A DNA stretch of 64,000 nucleotides from Thermohalobaculum sediminis (GCF_023487995.1 NZ_JAMFKN010000004.1:1-64000); one strand, 5' to 3'. Shown: positions 7,828 through 17,317, numbered from the stretch's first letter. A program made the numbers and translations. Notes: generated by a model not told the origin, from the sequence alone.

Positions 7828-8052
7828 ATGATCACCACCGCCCGCGACCTGTTCCTCAACCACCCGCGCTCGGTCGATGAGTCCTACGTCCAGCACCTCG
7901 CCTTCGCGGCGCGCTTCTCGGGTCTCCTGTTCGCGGCGGGGGCTGCGGCGCTGATCCACGCCATCCTGCCCTTCATGTTCGAGCGCACCGCAAGCCGGAT
8001 CGTTGCGAAACTCTACGCGCGGACGCATAATCGGGGCGTCGCGCCCCACTGA
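7828..8052 (+). CDS. Small membrane protein (DUF6356-like)
   Basis: The 74-residue product starts MITTARDLFLNHPRSVDESYVQH and has one hydrophobic segment at about residues 28-50 (FSGLLFAAGAAALIHAILPFMF). The opening, with a phosphate-like HPRSVDESYVQH element and an ALIHAILP core, fits a small conserved alphaproteobacterial family that I recall as DUF6356; its function is unknown. A GGGAGA ribosome binding site precedes the ATG. It lies just upstream of, and may be co-transcribed with, the glutamine amidotransferase gene. Confidence 0.7.
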   Translation: MITTARDLFLNHPRSVDESYVQHLAFAARFSGLLFAAGAAALIHAILPFMFERTASRIVAKLYARTHNRGVAPH

Positions 8053-8120
8053 GGGGCGGCGCCGCGGACGCAGCCCGCAAGAGGCCGCGCCGCGTTGCGA
8101 GGCAGAAGGAGCAGGCCACC

Positions 8121-8918
8121 ATGTGCCGCTGGGCCGCCTATATCGGCGAGCCGATCTTCCTTGAGGACATCGTGAGCGCGCCGGGGCGGTCGCTCACGGT
8201 CCAGTCGCTGGCCGCGCGCGAGTGCAAATCGGGCACGAACGGCGACGGCTTCGGCGTCGCGTGGTATGGCGAGCGGCCCGAGCCGGGGCTGTTCCGCGAC
8301 GTCCTCCCCGCTTGGTCCGACCCGAACCTGAAAAGCCTCGCGCAGCAGGTGCGCTCGGGGCTGTTCCTTGCCCATGTTCGTGCCTCGACCGGCACGGCGA
8401 CCAGCCGCAACAACTGCCATCCCTTCGCCTGCGGGCGCTGGAGCTTCATGCACAACGGCCAGATGGGCGGCTATGACCGCCTGCGCCGGCGCATCGACAT
8501 GCTGATCCCGGACGAGCTCTACGAATGCCGGAAGGGTGCGACCGACTCCGAGGCGCTGTTCCTGCTGGCGCTGGCCGAGGGGATGGAGGCCGACCCCTAC
8601 GGCGCGATGCTGCGCGCGACCGCCCGGCTCGAGGGGCTGGCGCGCGAGGCCGGGGTCGCGCCCTTCATGCGCCTCACGGCCGCCTTCTCGGACGGTGAGC
8701 GGCTTTTCGCCGTGCGCTACGCCTCGGACGACGAGGCGCCCACGCTCTACCACCGCTTCTCGCGCTCGCGCCGCGGTCGGGCGGTGGTCTCCGAGCCGCT
8801 CGACGCCGACGAGGGCGACTGGGAGGCGATCCCGCCCGGCCACTTCGCCGAAATCACGGCCGAGGGCGTGCGGCTCAGGCCCTTCGCGCCGATGGAGACG
8901 GCAGCCTCGGCGGCGTGA
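8121..8918 (+). CDS. Class II glutamine amidotransferase (YafJ/EgtC-like)
   Basis: The 265-residue protein begins MCRWAAY, placing the nucleophilic cysteine at position 2, exposed after removal of the initiator methionine as in all Ntn-type glutaminases. Other family motifs are GTNGDGFGVAWY, FLAHVRASTGT and CHPFACGRWSFMHNGQM. The domain hydrolyses glutamine and passes ammonia to an acceptor. No synthase domain is attached and no ergothioneine genes are nearby, so the acceptor is unknown; it may be a stand-alone hydrolase of gamma-glutamyl compounds. An AGAAGGAG ribosome site lies before the start. Confidence 0.85.
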   Translation: MCRWAAYIGEPIFLEDIVSAPGRSLTVQSLAARECKSGTNGDGFGVAWYGERPEPGLFRDVLPAWSDPNLKSLAQQVRSGLFLAHVRASTGTATSRNNCHPFACGRWSFMHNGQMGGYDRLRRRIDMLIPDELYECRKGATDSEALFLLALAEGMEADPYGAMLRATARLEGLAREAGVAPFMRLTAAFSDGERLFAVRYASDDEAPTLYHRFSRSRRGRAVVSEPLDADEGDWEAIPPGHFAEITAEGVRLRPFAPMETAASAA

Positions 8919-8981
8919 CGGGCGGCTTCGCGAGTGTGGGGGCTTGGCGACGGAAGCCACGCTTGGCCGCTGGCGGAAAGT

Positions 8982-9007
8982 AAAAAGGGGGCGCGACCTG
9001 CGCCCCC
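8982..9007 (-). terminator. Intrinsic terminator of icd
   Basis: Read on the minus strand, an 8-bp perfect stem GGGGGCGC/GCGCCCCC with a 5-base loop is followed by a run of five T. It lies about 30 bases past the icd stop codon. Confidence 0.85.
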
Positions 9008-9039
9008 CCCAATCGCCGGGTGCCTTCGATAACCGGGCC

Positions 9040-10254
9040 TCAGCCCTTCAGCGCCCGGTTCAGGTTCTGGTCGATCCGGTCCAGGAACCCGGTGGTGGTA
9101 AGCCACTTCTGGTCCGGACCCACCAGCAGCGCGAGGTCTTTGGTCATGTCGCCCGCCTCGACCGTCTCGACGCAGACGCGCTCCAGCGTCTCGGCGAAGT
9201 TGGCCAGCGCCGCGTTGTCGTCGAGCTTGGCGCGGTGCTTGAGGCCGCGGGTCCAGGCGAAGATCGAGGCGATCGAGTTGGTCGAGGTCTCCTTGCCCTT
9301 CTGGTGCTCGCGGTAGTGGCGCGTCACCGTGCCGTGCGCGGCCTCGGCCTCGACGGTCTTGCCGTCCGGCGTCATCAGGACCGAGGTCATCAGCCCCAGC
9401 GAGCCGAAGCCCTGCGCCACCGTGTCGGACTGCACGTCACCGTCGTAGTTCTTGCAGGCCCAGACATAGCCGCCCGACCACTTGAGCGCCGAGGCCACCA
9501 TGTCATCGATCAGCCGGTGCTCGTAGATGATGCCCTTCTTCTTGAACTCGGCCTCGAACTCCTCCTCGTAGACCTTCTGGAACAGGTCCTTGAAGCGGCC
9601 GTCATAGGCCTTGAGGATGGTGTTCTTGGTCGAGAGATAGACCGGGTAGCCGCGCGACAGCCCGTAGTTCATCGAGGCGCGCGCGAAGTCGATGATCGAC
9701 TCGTCTAGGTTGTACATCGCCATCGCGACGCCCGAGCCCGGCGCGTCGAACACCTCGTGCTCGATGGTCTGGCCGTCCTCGCCCACGAAGCGGATGGTGA
9801 GCTTGCCCTTGCCGGGGAAGCGGAAATCGGTCGCGCGGTACTGGTCGCCGAAGGCATGGCGCCCGACGATGATCGGCTGGGTCCAGCCCGGCACCAGGCG
9901 CGGCACGTTGCGGCAGATGATCGGTTCGCGGAAGATCACGCCGCCCAGGATGTTGCGGATCGTGCCGTTGGGCGAGCGCCACATCTTCTTGAGGCCGAAT
10001 TCCTCGACGCGCTGCTCGTCGGGCGTGATGGTCGCGCACTTGACCCCCACGCCGTGCTTGCGGATGGCGTTCGCGGCGTCGACGGTGACCTGGTCGTTGG
10101 TCTGGTCACGATACTCGATGCCGAGATCGTAGTACTCCAGCTTGATGTCGAGATAGGGGAGGATCAGCTTCTGCTTGATGAAATCCCAGATGATCCGGGT
10201 CATCTCGTCTCCGTCGAGTTCGACGACGGGGTTCTCGACCTTGATTTTCGACAT
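9040..10254 (-). CDS. icd: NADP-dependent isocitrate dehydrogenase
   Basis: The 404-residue protein starts [20 protein letters not shown]. It belongs to the dimeric mitochondrial-like IDH subfamily common in alphaproteobacteria. Visible signatures are the substrate-binding segment [17 protein letters not shown], the metal-binding [20 protein letters not shown], and [15 protein letters not shown] near the cofactor site. It oxidises isocitrate to 2-oxoglutarate and CO2 with NADP+ in the TCA cycle. A second in-frame ATG five codons upstream (MEDRD) is less likely. A strong intrinsic terminator follows the gene. Confidence 0.97.
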   Translation of the reverse strand: MSKIKVENPVVELDGDEMTRIIWDFIKQKLILPYLDIKLEYYDLGIEYRDQTNDQVTVDAANAIRKHGVGVKCATITPDEQRVEEFGLKKMWRSPNGTIRNILGGVIFREPIICRNVPRLVPGWTQPIIVGRHAFGDQYRATDFRFPGKGKLTIRFVGEDGQTIEHEVFDAPGSGVAMAMYNLDESIIDFARASMNYGLSRGYPVYLSTKNTILKAYDGRFKDLFQKVYEEEFEAEFKKKGIIYEHRLIDDMVASALKWSGGYVWACKNYDGDVQSDTVAQGFGSLGLMTSVLMTPDGKTVEAEAAHGTVTRHYREHQKGKETSTNSIASIFAWTRGLKHRAKLDDNAALANFAETLERVCVETVEAGDMTKDLALLVGPDQKWLTTTGFLDRIDQNLNRALKG

Positions 10255-10371
10255 ATCTCTGTCCTCCACGGGCTGCGCGACGGGTCCGCTTGCGCGGAAT
10301 CGCGGCGGACAGTAGCGAGAGGGGCGGGGACAGGCAACGCGACTTAATGGCCCTTAAGGCAAACTTTCGGC

Positions 10372-11268
10372 ATGGCAAGAATCGATGAGACCCGCCCGGA
10401 GGGGCCCGAGACCCCGAAAGGCGGTGCCAGGCTGCCGCTGCGCGCGCGGTGGCGGCGTGTTTCGATGGGGCTGACTACGCTTGCCGGACGGCCGCGCGGG
10501 TTCTTCAGCCCCTACCGCTATGCCGCGGATGTCGAGGCGCCGGAGGGGTACCCGGAGCTCGAGGCGATCATCGGCGCGGCCTGGGACGAGATCGAAAGCG
10601 TGCTCGGGGTGATCGGCGAGGAGGCGGCGACGCTTGCGGCCTTCCGAGGCCCCGCGCCGCGGCCGCGGTGGGACCAGTCGTGGTTCCCGCGGCTGGACGG
10701 AGCGGCGGCCTATGTGATCGCGGCCGGGTCCGGCGCGGGGCGCGTGGTCGAGGTGGGCTCGGGCCATTCCACGCGGTTCCTCGCGCAGGCGCTGGAGGAT
10801 GCCGGGCAGGGCGGGCGGATCACCTGTATCGACCCCGCGCCGCGCGCGACGCTGCACGGGCTCGAGGTCGACTGGCGGCGCGAGGTGCTGGCGTCGCGGC
10901 ATCTGCCCCTGTTCGACGCGCTCGAGCCCGGCGACATCGCGTTCTTCGACAGCTCGCATCTTCTGTGGCCGGGGACGGATGTGGACATGATCCTCAACCG
11001 CATCCTGCCGCGGCTGGCGCCCGGCGTGCTGGTGCATCTGCACGACATCTTCCTGCCCGACCCTTATCCCGCCGACTGGGCCTGGCGGGGCTATACCGAG
11101 CAGTTGGGCCTCGCCGGTTGGCTCGCGGGCGGGGCGTATCGGCCGATCTGGGCCTCGCACTACGCGCTCACGCGGATGGGTGCGGCCGAGGCGCCGGGCA
11201 TCGCAGAACTGCCGCTGCCGGACGGCGCGCGCGAGTCCTCGCTTTGGCTGGTGCGGGCGGCGCAGTGA
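10372..11268 (+). CDS. Class I SAM-dependent methyltransferase (Methyltransf_24-like)
   Basis: The 298-residue protein has a Rossmann-type SAM site (RVVEVGSGHSTRFLAQAL), an acidic strand (ITCIDPAPR) and a later FFDSSHLLWPGTDVDM followed by VLVHLHDIFLPDPYP, a pattern found in Methyltransf_24 family proteins. About 115 residues precede the fold, with a basic N-terminus (LPLRARWRR). The acceptor molecule cannot be told. It runs in the same direction as the RNA methyltransferase that follows after 10 bases, suggesting one transcript continuing into ctaA. Confidence 0.75.
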   Translation: MARIDETRPEGPETPKGGARLPLRARWRRVSMGLTTLAGRPRGFFSPYRYAADVEAPEGYPELEAIIGAAWDEIESVLGVIGEEAATLAAFRGPAPRPRWDQSWFPRLDGAAAYVIAAGSGAGRVVEVGSGHSTRFLAQALEDAGQGGRITCIDPAPRATLHGLEVDWRREVLASRHLPLFDALEPGDIAFFDSSHLLWPGTDVDMILNRILPRLAPGVLVHLHDIFLPDPYPADWAWRGYTEQLGLAGWLAGGAYRPIWASHYALTRMGAAEAPGIAELPLPDGARESSLWLVRAAQ

Positions 11269-11278
11269 GGGGGCAAAG

Positions 11279-12103
11279 ATGACCGACCCGAGACAGGCCG
11301 CCCTGGGCCCCTTCACCATCCTGGTCGAGCCGCAGATGGGCGAGAACGTGGGCGCTGCGGCGCGCGCCTTGTGGAATTTCGGCTGGCGGCGGATGCGGCT
11401 GGTGGCGCCGCGCGATGGCTGGCCCAATCCGAAGGCCGTGGCCACGGCCTCGGGGGCGGGGGGCCTGCTGGACGAGGCGCAGATCTATCCCGACACCACC
11501 GCCGCGATTGCCGACCTGCACACCGTCTATGCCACCACCGCGCGGACGCGGGAACTGACGAAGCGGGTGCTGACGCCCGAGGCGGCGGCGCGCGAGATGC
11601 AGGGGCTGATGGCGGCGGGGCAGCGGGTGGGCATCCTCTACGGGCCCGAGCGGTCGGGGCTTCTGAACGAGGATATCGCGCTCGCCTCGGCCATCGTGTC
11701 GGTGCCGGTGAACCCGACCTTCCCGTCGCTCAATCTCGGGCAATGCGTGCTCCTGATGTCCTACGAGCTGCGCCGCCTCGCCGATGCCACACCGCCCGAG
11801 CGGGTGGTCGGCGACCGGCCCGAGCCCGCGGAAGCCGGCGCCATCGCGCGGCTGATGGATCACCTGATGGCGGAACTCGATGAGGCGCATTTCTTCTTCC
11901 CCGAGGAGAAGCGCCCGCATCTCGAGGCGAGCCTGCGCAACATGTTCCACCGCGCGAACCTGACCGATCAGGATGTCCGGACGCTGTGGGGCGTGATCCG
12001 CACTCTGGTCGAGGGGCCCAAGCGCCAGCGCCAGCGGCGGGCGCGGGGCGAGGCCGGGGGGCGCGGCCCCGTGCCGCTTGTCCGGGGGAACGACGGGGAA
12101 TAA
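11279..12103 (+). CDS. SpoU/TrmH-superfamily RNA methyltransferase (TrmJ-like)
   Basis: The 274-residue protein starts MTDPRQAALGPFTILVEPQ. The SPOUT knot motifs are plain: VEPQMGENVGAAARALWNFG (motif 1), GILYGPERSGLLNEDI (motif 2) and VNPTFPSLNLGQCVLLMSYE (motif 3). The TrmJ group methylates the 2'-O of position 32 of tRNA; assignment to that target rather than another RNA rests on overall resemblance. The C-terminal third is helical with a basic, disordered tail (KRQRQRRARGEAGGRG). It overlaps nothing but sits tightly between the preceding methyltransferase and ctaA. Confidence 0.85.
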   Translation: MTDPRQAALGPFTILVEPQMGENVGAAARALWNFGWRRMRLVAPRDGWPNPKAVATASGAGGLLDEAQIYPDTTAAIADLHTVYATTARTRELTKRVLTPEAAAREMQGLMAAGQRVGILYGPERSGLLNEDIALASAIVSVPVNPTFPSLNLGQCVLLMSYELRRLADATPPERVVGDRPEPAEAGAIARLMDHLMAELDEAHFFFPEEKRPHLEASLRNMFHRANLTDQDVRTLWGVIRTLVEGPKRQRQRRARGEAGGRGPVPLVRGNDGE

Positions 12104-12138
12104 GTCTTCGCCCGACCTGGGCACCAGCGGGGACGGCG

Positions 12139-13260
12139 ATGTCGAAGCGCGCGATTTTCGAGGACGTGACGGGCGGAAAGGCCCCGGCCCCGGCGGCCCG
12201 GGCCCGCAGCCGCGAGGCGCGCGGCGCGATCGCCGTGTGGCTGTGGCTGCTGGCGGCGCTGGTGGCCGTGATGGTGCTGGTGGGGGGGCTGACGCGGCTG
12301 ACCGACTCGGGCCTGTCGATCACGGTCTGGGATCCGGTCATGGGCGCGCTGCCGCCGCTCAGCGAGGCCGACTGGATCGCGGCCTTCGAGGCCTACCAGA
12401 CCACCACCGAGTTCCAGGTCCAGAACCACTGGATGACGCTCGAGGACTTCAAGCCGATCTTCTGGTGGGAATGGGGGCATCGCTTCCTCGGGCGTGTCAT
12501 CGGGCTGGTCTGGGCGGTGGGGCTGGCCGGGTTCCTGATCGCGCGCGCCGTGCCGCGTGGCTGGCTGGGTAGGCTGATCCTGCCGGGGCTGCTGGGCGGC
12601 GTGCAGGGGGCGGTTGGCTGGTGGATGGTCGCCTCGGGGCTGACCGGGCGGCTCGATGTCGCGTCCTACCGGCTTGCGCTGCACCTTGGGCTCGCCTTCG
12701 TGATCTTCATGCTGCTGGTTTGGCTGGCGATGCGCATTCGGCTCGACGAGGTCGAGGCGCTGAAGGCGCGTCGCCGCCGGGTGGGTGGCATGGGCTGGGC
12801 CGGCAGCCTCATGGCGCTGGTCTTCGCGCAGATCCTGGTGGGCGCGCTGGTCGCGGGCATCGACGCGGGGCGCGGCTATGTCGACTGGCCGCTGATGCAG
12901 GGCCAGTTCCTGCCGTCCGAGAGCTTCGATCTCGTGCCGCTGTGGCGCAACTTCTTCGAGAACCCGGCGCTGGTGCAGTTCGTCCACCGGATGCTGGGCT
13001 ATCTGGTGCTGGCCTGGGCCATCGCGGCGGCGGTGGGGCTGGCGCGGCGCGGCCATGCCGGGATCAGGGCGCGCGGGCTCTGGGTCGCGGGCGCGGTGCT
13101 GGCGCAGGTGGTCGTCGGCATCGTGACGGTGATGCACGCCTCGCCCGCCCATATCGCGATCTTCCATCAGGCGGGAGCGCTGGTCGTGGTGTTCCTGCTG
13201 ATGCGCGCGAAATTCGCGCTGTCCTTCCCCGCCGAGGAGCGGATCGCGCGGGGGCGCTGA
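12139..13260 (+). CDS. ctaA: Heme A synthase
   Basis: The 373-residue protein has eight predicted membrane segments. Conserved CtaA features include GGLTRLTDSGLSI, the haem-ligand helices around FWWEWGHRFLGR and VQFVHRMLGYL, and HIAIFHQAGALVVVFLL near the end. It converts heme O to heme A for the aa3-type cytochrome oxidase, in the inner membrane. The N-terminal 30 residues are cytoplasmic and basic. It follows the RNA methyltransferase by 35 bases and is convergent with the enoyl-CoA hydratase gene, with only 4 bases between their ends. Confidence 0.95.
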   Translation: MSKRAIFEDVTGGKAPAPAARARSREARGAIAVWLWLLAALVAVMVLVGGLTRLTDSGLSITVWDPVMGALPPLSEADWIAAFEAYQTTTEFQVQNHWMTLEDFKPIFWWEWGHRFLGRVIGLVWAVGLAGFLIARAVPRGWLGRLILPGLLGGVQGAVGWWMVASGLTGRLDVASYRLALHLGLAFVIFMLLVWLAMRIRLDEVEALKARRRRVGGMGWAGSLMALVFAQILVGALVAGIDAGRGYVDWPLMQGQFLPSESFDLVPLWRNFFENPALVQFVHRMLGYLVLAWAIAAAVGLARRGHAGIRARGLWVAGAVLAQVVVGIVTVMHASPAHIAIFHQAGALVVVFLLMRAKFALSFPAEERIARGR

Positions 13261-13264
13261 GGCG

Positions 13265-14053
13265 TCAGTCCTCCCAGTTCGGGCTGCGCTTCTCGATGAA
13301 GGCCTGCACGCCCTCGGCGGTCTCGGGCTCGAGCATGTTCTCGGCGATCACGCGGGCGGTGTGGGCATAGGCCTGGTCGAGCGGCATCTCGGCCTGCTCG
13401 TAGAAGGCGCGCTTGCCGTGGCGGATGGCGGTGGAGAGCTTGCCCGCGATGGTCTCGGCCAGTTGGCGCGTCTCGGCGGCCAGGGCTTCGGGGGCGACGG
13501 CGCGGTTGATCAGGCCATGCGCCTCGGCCTCGGGCGCGCTCAGGAACTCGCCTGTGGTCAGGAGCTCGAACGCCTTCTTGCGGCCGATGTTGCGGCTGAG
13601 CGCGACCATGGGCGTCGAGCAGAACAGCCCGATGTTGACGCCGTTGACGCCAAAGCGCGTGTCCGAGGCCGCGACCGCGAGGTCGCAGGAGGCGACGAGC
13701 TGGCAGCCGGCGGCCGTCGCGATCCCGTGCACCTGTGCGATCACTGGCTGGGGCAGGCGCGGGATCGAGGTCATCAGCCGCGAGCATTGCGCGAACAGCG
13801 CCTGGTAATAGGACCCCCCGCCATCGGGCGTCTGCCGCGCCGCCTGCATCTGGCGCAGGTCGTGCCCGGCGCAGAAAGCGCGCCCCGCGCCCTTCAGGAT
13901 CACCGCCTTCACGCGGCGGTCCGCAGCGATCGCGTCGAGCGCCGACTGGAGCGCTGCCATCAGCTCCTCGGACAGCGCGTTGAGCGCCTCAGGGCGGTTG
14001 AGCGTCAGCGTGGCGATCCCGCCCGAGTCCTCGCGCAGAAGAATGTCGGCCAT
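13265..14053 (-). CDS. Enoyl-CoA hydratase/isomerase family protein (ECHDC3-like)
   Basis: The 262-residue crotonase-fold protein starts MADILLREDSGGIATLTLN. It shows the oxyanion-hole strand KGAGRAFCAGHDLRQM and the second loop with VHGIATAAGCQLVASCDLAVA. The region that carries the catalytic glutamate in typical hydratases here reads VNIGLFCSTPMVALSR, the pattern of ECHDC3-type proteins, which may lack normal hydratase activity. The substrate is therefore uncertain. The ATG chosen matches the family start; upstream in-frame residues look non-coding. It is divergent from the thioesterase gene. Confidence 0.85.
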   Translation of the reverse strand: MADILLREDSGGIATLTLNRPEALNALSEELMAALQSALDAIAADRRVKAVILKGAGRAFCAGHDLRQMQAARQTPDGGGSYYQALFAQCSRLMTSIPRLPQPVIAQVHGIATAAGCQLVASCDLAVAASDTRFGVNGVNIGLFCSTPMVALSRNIGRKKAFELLTTGEFLSAPEAEAHGLINRAVAPEALAAETRQLAETIAGKLSTAIRHGKRAFYEQAEMPLDQAYAHTARVIAENMLEPETAEGVQAFIEKRSPNWED

Positions 14054-14133
14054 CGCGCGTCCTCCCCTTGCCATCGGCATGGCTTCTCCATGACATGGGC
14101 GCGCGAGCCGAGGCAAGCGCGGGAGGGGCGGCG

Positions 14134-14568
14134 ATGGCGACGAGCGGCGTGAAGATGAGCCCGGCGGAACTGACCGCCTTCCTCGACGAGGTCTTTCCGC
14201 AGATCCGCGGCGAGATGATCATCGAGGATGTCGGGCCGCTGACCGCGCGGCTGCGGATGCCGGTGGCCGAGCGGCACCTGCGGCCGGGCGGCACAGTCTC
14301 GGGGCCCGCGATGTTCACGCTCGCGGACTGCGCCTTCTATGTCGCGACGCTCGCGCAGATCGGGCCCGCGGCGCTGACGGTCACGACCAATGCCGCGATC
14401 AACTTCCTGCGCAAGCCCGTGGTGGCCGACATGATCTGCGAGGCGCGCATCCTCAAGCTGGGCCGCGTGCTGGTGGTTGGCGATGCCACGATCACGCAGG
14501 CGGGGCAGGGCGGGCCGGTGGCTCATGCGACGCTGACCTATTCGATCCCGCCGCGCGATATCGTTTGA
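14134..14568 (+). CDS. PaaI-family hotdog-fold thioesterase
   Basis: The 144-residue protein is a single hotdog domain with the PaaI/DUF4442-like motif [22 protein letters not shown], where the aspartate is the usual catalytic residue, and a later [13 protein letters not shown] strand. It would hydrolyse an acyl-CoA thioester as a tetramer. Of two in-frame ATGs I chose the one at MATSGVKM, which follows a GGGAGGGG ribosome site; the earlier one at 14098 would add 12 poorly conserved residues. It is divergent from the enoyl-CoA hydratase gene, suggesting a shared acyl-CoA role. Confidence 0.8.
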   Translation: MATSGVKMSPAELTAFLDEVFPQIRGEMIIEDVGPLTARLRMPVAERHLRPGGTVSGPAMFTLADCAFYVATLAQIGPAALTVTTNAAINFLRKPVVADMICEARILKLGRVLVVGDATITQAGQGGPVAHATLTYSIPPRDIV

Positions 14569-14641
14569 GGTATCTGAATACCTCACACAGAACCTCCATG
14601 TTTTTGCTTGGGAAATCCCGCCGTCATCGGTGCGGACGGTC

Positions 14642-14670
14642 TTGACACGGCGCGCGCCCCGCGGCATACC
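14642..14670 (+). promoter_or_regulatory. Sigma-70-type promoter of rplM-rpsI
   Basis: A perfect TTGACA (14642-14647), a 17-base spacer and CATACC (14665-14670) form a strong housekeeping promoter by spacing and -35 quality. It predicts a leader of about 90 bases before rplM. Confidence 0.75.
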
Positions 14671-14680
14671 CCGCGCACCC

Positions 14681-14703
14681 GGCCGGGAGCCTTGCCCCCG
14701 GCC
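14681..14703 (+). promoter_or_regulatory. Leader hairpin upstream of rplM
   Basis: A perfect 7-bp stem GGCCGGG/CCCGGCC with a 9-base loop lies in the predicted rplM leader. Ribosomal protein leaders often carry autoregulatory structures, but I do not recognise this one, and a GC-rich genome produces such stems by chance. Confidence 0.3.
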
Positions 14704-14767
14704 TAGTCAGTTTCAGCGGGTAGGGCGCGGCTGTCGCGCAAGGCCCGAGGACGGGATCGGAACGGCT

Positions 14768-15232
14768 ATGAAGACCTTTTCTGCGAAACCGGCCGATATC
14801 GAGAAGAAGTGGGTGCTGATCGACGCCGAGGGCGTCGTGCTGGGCCGGCTCGCCTCGATCATCGCCATGCGCCTGCGCGGCAAGCACAAGGCGACCTTCA
14901 CGCCCCATATGGACATGGGCGACAACGTGATCGTCGTGAACGCCGACAAGGTGCAGATGACCGGCAACAAGCGCCGGGACAAGACCTACTACTGGCACAC
15001 CGGCTATCCCGGCGGGATCAAGAGCCGCACGGCGAGCCAGATCCTCGAGGGCCGCTTCCCCGAGCGCGTGCTCATGAAGGCGGTCGAGCGGATGATGCCC
15101 GGCGGGCCGCTGACCCGCAAGCAGCTCACCAACCTGCGCGTCTATGCGGGCGCCACGCACCCGCACGAGGCCCAGACCCCCGAGGTCGTGGACGTGCGCG
15201 CGATGAACCCCAAGAACACGCGGAGCGCCTGA
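14768..15232 (+). CDS. rplM: 50S ribosomal protein L13
   Basis: The 154-residue protein matches L13 throughout: [49 protein letters not shown], then [19 protein letters not shown] and the terminal [12 protein letters not shown]13 is an early-assembly protein of the large subunit. It is followed after 2 bases by rpsI, the conserved bacterial arrangement, and is driven by the promoter about 100 bases upstream. Confidence 0.98.
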   Translation: MKTFSAKPADIEKKWVLIDAEGVVLGRLASIIAMRLRGKHKATFTPHMDMGDNVIVVNADKVQMTGNKRRDKTYYWHTGYPGGIKSRTASQILEGRFPERVLMKAVERMMPGGPLTRKQLTNLRVYAGATHPHEAQTPEVVDVRAMNPKNTRSA

Positions 15233-15234
15233 GC

Positions 15235-15723
15235 ATGGCTGAAGAGATCAAGTCGCTGGATGCGCTGAAGGACGCCGTCGCGGGCGGTGCCGCCGAGGTC
15301 GAGGCCGCGGTCAAGCGCGAGCCTGTGCGCGATGCGCTGAACCGCTCCTACGCCACCGGCAAGCGAAAGGACGCGGTCGCCCGCGTCTGGGTGAAGCCGG
15401 GCTCGGGCAAGGTCGTCGTCAATGGCAAGGACGTGAGCGAGTACTTCGCCCGTCCCGTGCTGCAGATGGTCATCGGCCAGCCCTTCCGCATCGCCAATGT
15501 CGCGGGCCGCTTCGACGTGATGGCCACCGTCAAGGGCGGCGGCCTGTCGGGTCAGGCGGGCGCGGTGAAGCACGGGATTTCCAAGGCGCTGACGCTGTGG
15601 GACCCCGAGCTGCGCCCGGCGCTGAAGGCCGCGGGCTTCCTGACCCGCGACGCGCGCGTGGTCGAGCGCAAGAAGTACGGCCGCGCCAAGGCCCGCCGCA
15701 GCTTCCAGTTCTCGAAGCGCTGA
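15235..15723 (+). CDS. rpsI: 30S ribosomal protein S9
   Basis: The 162-residue protein is S9 with an N-terminal extension of roughly 35 residues before the conserved core ([52 protein letters not shown]). It ends [17 protein letters not shown], the family's invariant basic tail that reaches the decoding site. The extension is typical of alphaproteobacterial S9. It is co-transcribed with rplM and followed by a strong terminator. Confidence 0.98.
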   Translation: MAEEIKSLDALKDAVAGGAAEVEAAVKREPVRDALNRSYATGKRKDAVARVWVKPGSGKVVVNGKDVSEYFARPVLQMVIGQPFRIANVAGRFDVMATVKGGGLSGQAGAVKHGISKALTLWDPELRPALKAAGFLTRDARVVERKKYGRAKARRSFQFSKR

Positions 15724-15746
15724 CGCGCCCTTGCGACCGAATCGGG

Positions 15747-15772
15747 AAGGGGCCCCGCCGGGGCCCCTTTTT
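15747..15772 (+). terminator. Intrinsic terminator of rplM-rpsI
   Basis: A 10-bp stem (AAGGGGCCCC with GGGGCCCCTT), a GCC loop and a T-run lie 24 bases past the rpsI stop. Confidence 0.92.
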
Positions 15773-15785
15773 CGTTGCGCGCCAC

Positions 15786-16283
15786 TCAGCCTCGGGCGCC
15801 TGCGCCTGGAATGACCTGTGGGTTGAGGCGCCAGAGCGTCCAGTTGAGATACGCCGCGAAGCTGACCCAGGCGAGATAGGGCACGAGCAGCCAGGCCGCG
15901 GTCACGCTGACGGGCGCGAAGACCGCGATCGTGGCAATGATCGACAGCCACAGGGCGATCACCTCGAAGAACGCCCAGTCCGGGCGGCGCGCGCCGAAGA
16001 ACAGCGCGCTCCAGGCGAAATTCAGCACGAGATGCCCGAAATAGACGGCAAGCGGCATTGCGCCGCCGCTCCAGCCGGCCGCACGCCAGACCAGGAAACC
16101 TGCCGCTGCGATCATGCAGTAGAGCACCGTCCAGACCGGCCCGAACAGCCAGTTCGGCGGGCGGAACGAGGGATGGTTGAGCTCTTCATACCATGCGCCG
16201 GGCCTGAAGAATGCCCCCGACGCCGCGGTCGCGACATTCGCGCCGACGAAGACGGCGAGGGCGAAGGCGGTCCCGAGATCCAT
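15786..16283 (-). CDS. TspO/MBR-family tryptophan-rich sensory protein
   Basis: The 165-residue membrane protein has five predicted helices and the family signatures WYEELNHPSFRPPNWLFGPVWT and LNFAWSALFFGARRPDWAF. TspO proteins bind porphyrins and cholesterol-like ligands; in Rhodobacter TspO modulates photosynthesis genes through tetrapyrrole signals. Function here is by family only. It stands alone, convergent with rpsI, sharing the terminator region. Confidence 0.88.
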   Translation of the reverse strand: MDLGTAFALAVFVGANVATAASGAFFRPGAWYEELNHPSFRPPNWLFGPVWTVLYCMIAAAGFLVWRAAGWSGGAMPLAVYFGHLVLNFAWSALFFGARRPDWAFFEVIALWLSIIATIAVFAPVSVTAAWLLVPYLAWVSFAAYLNWTLWRLNPQVIPGAGARG

Positions 16284-16452
16284 GGCGTCTCCCCGTCGGT
16301 GGGCCCGGCCGGGCTGGCCGGTGGCTCTTCATCAGGTGGTGCGCGGGCCAGCCCTTTCAATCGGTCATCGGGACGCGGCCAGCGCCGCCGATTGCGATTC
16401 GCCCCCGCGCCCCGTATTTTTGCGCCGTCATCGGCCAGCCGGAGATCAGGCG

Positions 16453-17313
16453 ATGCAGACCACCGGCGCGGCGCCGCGCGAGATCAGCTATTCCTTCGCG
16501 GCGCAGACGCGGGCGGGGCGGGCCGTGATCCGCTCGATCGAGAACATCACCGGCCGGCCCCGGCTGCTGCGCATGGCGCTGGGCTACGAGCACGAGGTCG
16601 CGGCGGGCCGCGACTTCTGGGAGGTGATGCGCGAGCGCTATGGTATTGGCGTCGAGGCCACTGGCCTCGGCAACATCCCGCGCGAGGGGCCGCTGGTGGT
16701 GGTGGCGAACCATCCCTACGGCATTCTCGACGGCCTCGCGCTGGGAAACATCCTGTCCACGGCGCGGGGTGGCGACTTCCGCATCATCGCGCACGTGGTG
16801 TTCCGCCGGGCGAAGGATCTCGAGCGGGTCATCCTGCCGATCGACTTCGGCGCGACCAGGGAGGCGCAGCGCGTCAACCTCGAAACGCGGCGGGTGGCGC
16901 TCGACTACCTGGCACAGGGCGGCGCGATCGGGATCTTTCCGGGCGGCACGGTCTCGACGGCGGCCACGCCCTTCTCGCGGCCACTCGACCCGCACTGGAA
17001 GACCTTCACGGCCAAGATGATCGCGAGATCGGACGCGGCCGTTGTCCCGGTCTTCTTCGAGGGGCAGAACAGCCGGCTCTTCCAGATCGCGAGCCACCTG
17101 AATCCGACGCTTCGGGTGGCGCTCCTGATCAACGAGTTCGGCAGCCGCGTGGGCGGGCCAATCCGCGTGCATGTGGGAAAGCCGCTGCCACGGGCCGGGA
17201 TCGCCGCGCTCAGGGGCGATGCGCGGGCGCTGATGGACCATCTGAGGCGCGCGACCTATGCGCTCGACCCCTCGCCCGAAAAGGACTTCTCGCACGGGCT
17301 CTATCTGGGGTGA
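16453..17313 (+). CDS. Lysophospholipid acyltransferase-like protein (PlsC superfamily)
   Basis: The 286-residue protein carries the acyltransferase motifs: NHPYGILDGLAL (a stretched form of the catalytic NHxxxxD), a FRRAKDLERVILPIDFG segment, IGIFPGGTVST (motif III, the usual FPEGTRS) and a VVPVFFEGQNSRLFQ block (motif IV). It would acylate a glycerol-phosphate or other lipid at the inner membrane face. The altered motif I spacing and GGT in place of EGT mark it as a distant branch, so the acceptor is uncertain; hemolysin-like acyltransferases share this form. It ends four bases before murI. Confidence 0.75.
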   Translation: MQTTGAAPREISYSFAAQTRAGRAVIRSIENITGRPRLLRMALGYEHEVAAGRDFWEVMRERYGIGVEATGLGNIPREGPLVVVANHPYGILDGLALGNILSTARGGDFRIIAHVVFRRAKDLERVILPIDFGATREAQRVNLETRRVALDYLAQGGAIGIFPGGTVSTAATPFSRPLDPHWKTFTAKMIARSDAAVVPVFFEGQNSRLFQIASHLNPTLRVALLINEFGSRVGGPIRVHVGKPLPRAGIAALRGDARALMDHLRRATYALDPSPEKDFSHGLYLG

Positions 17314-17317
17314 CGCG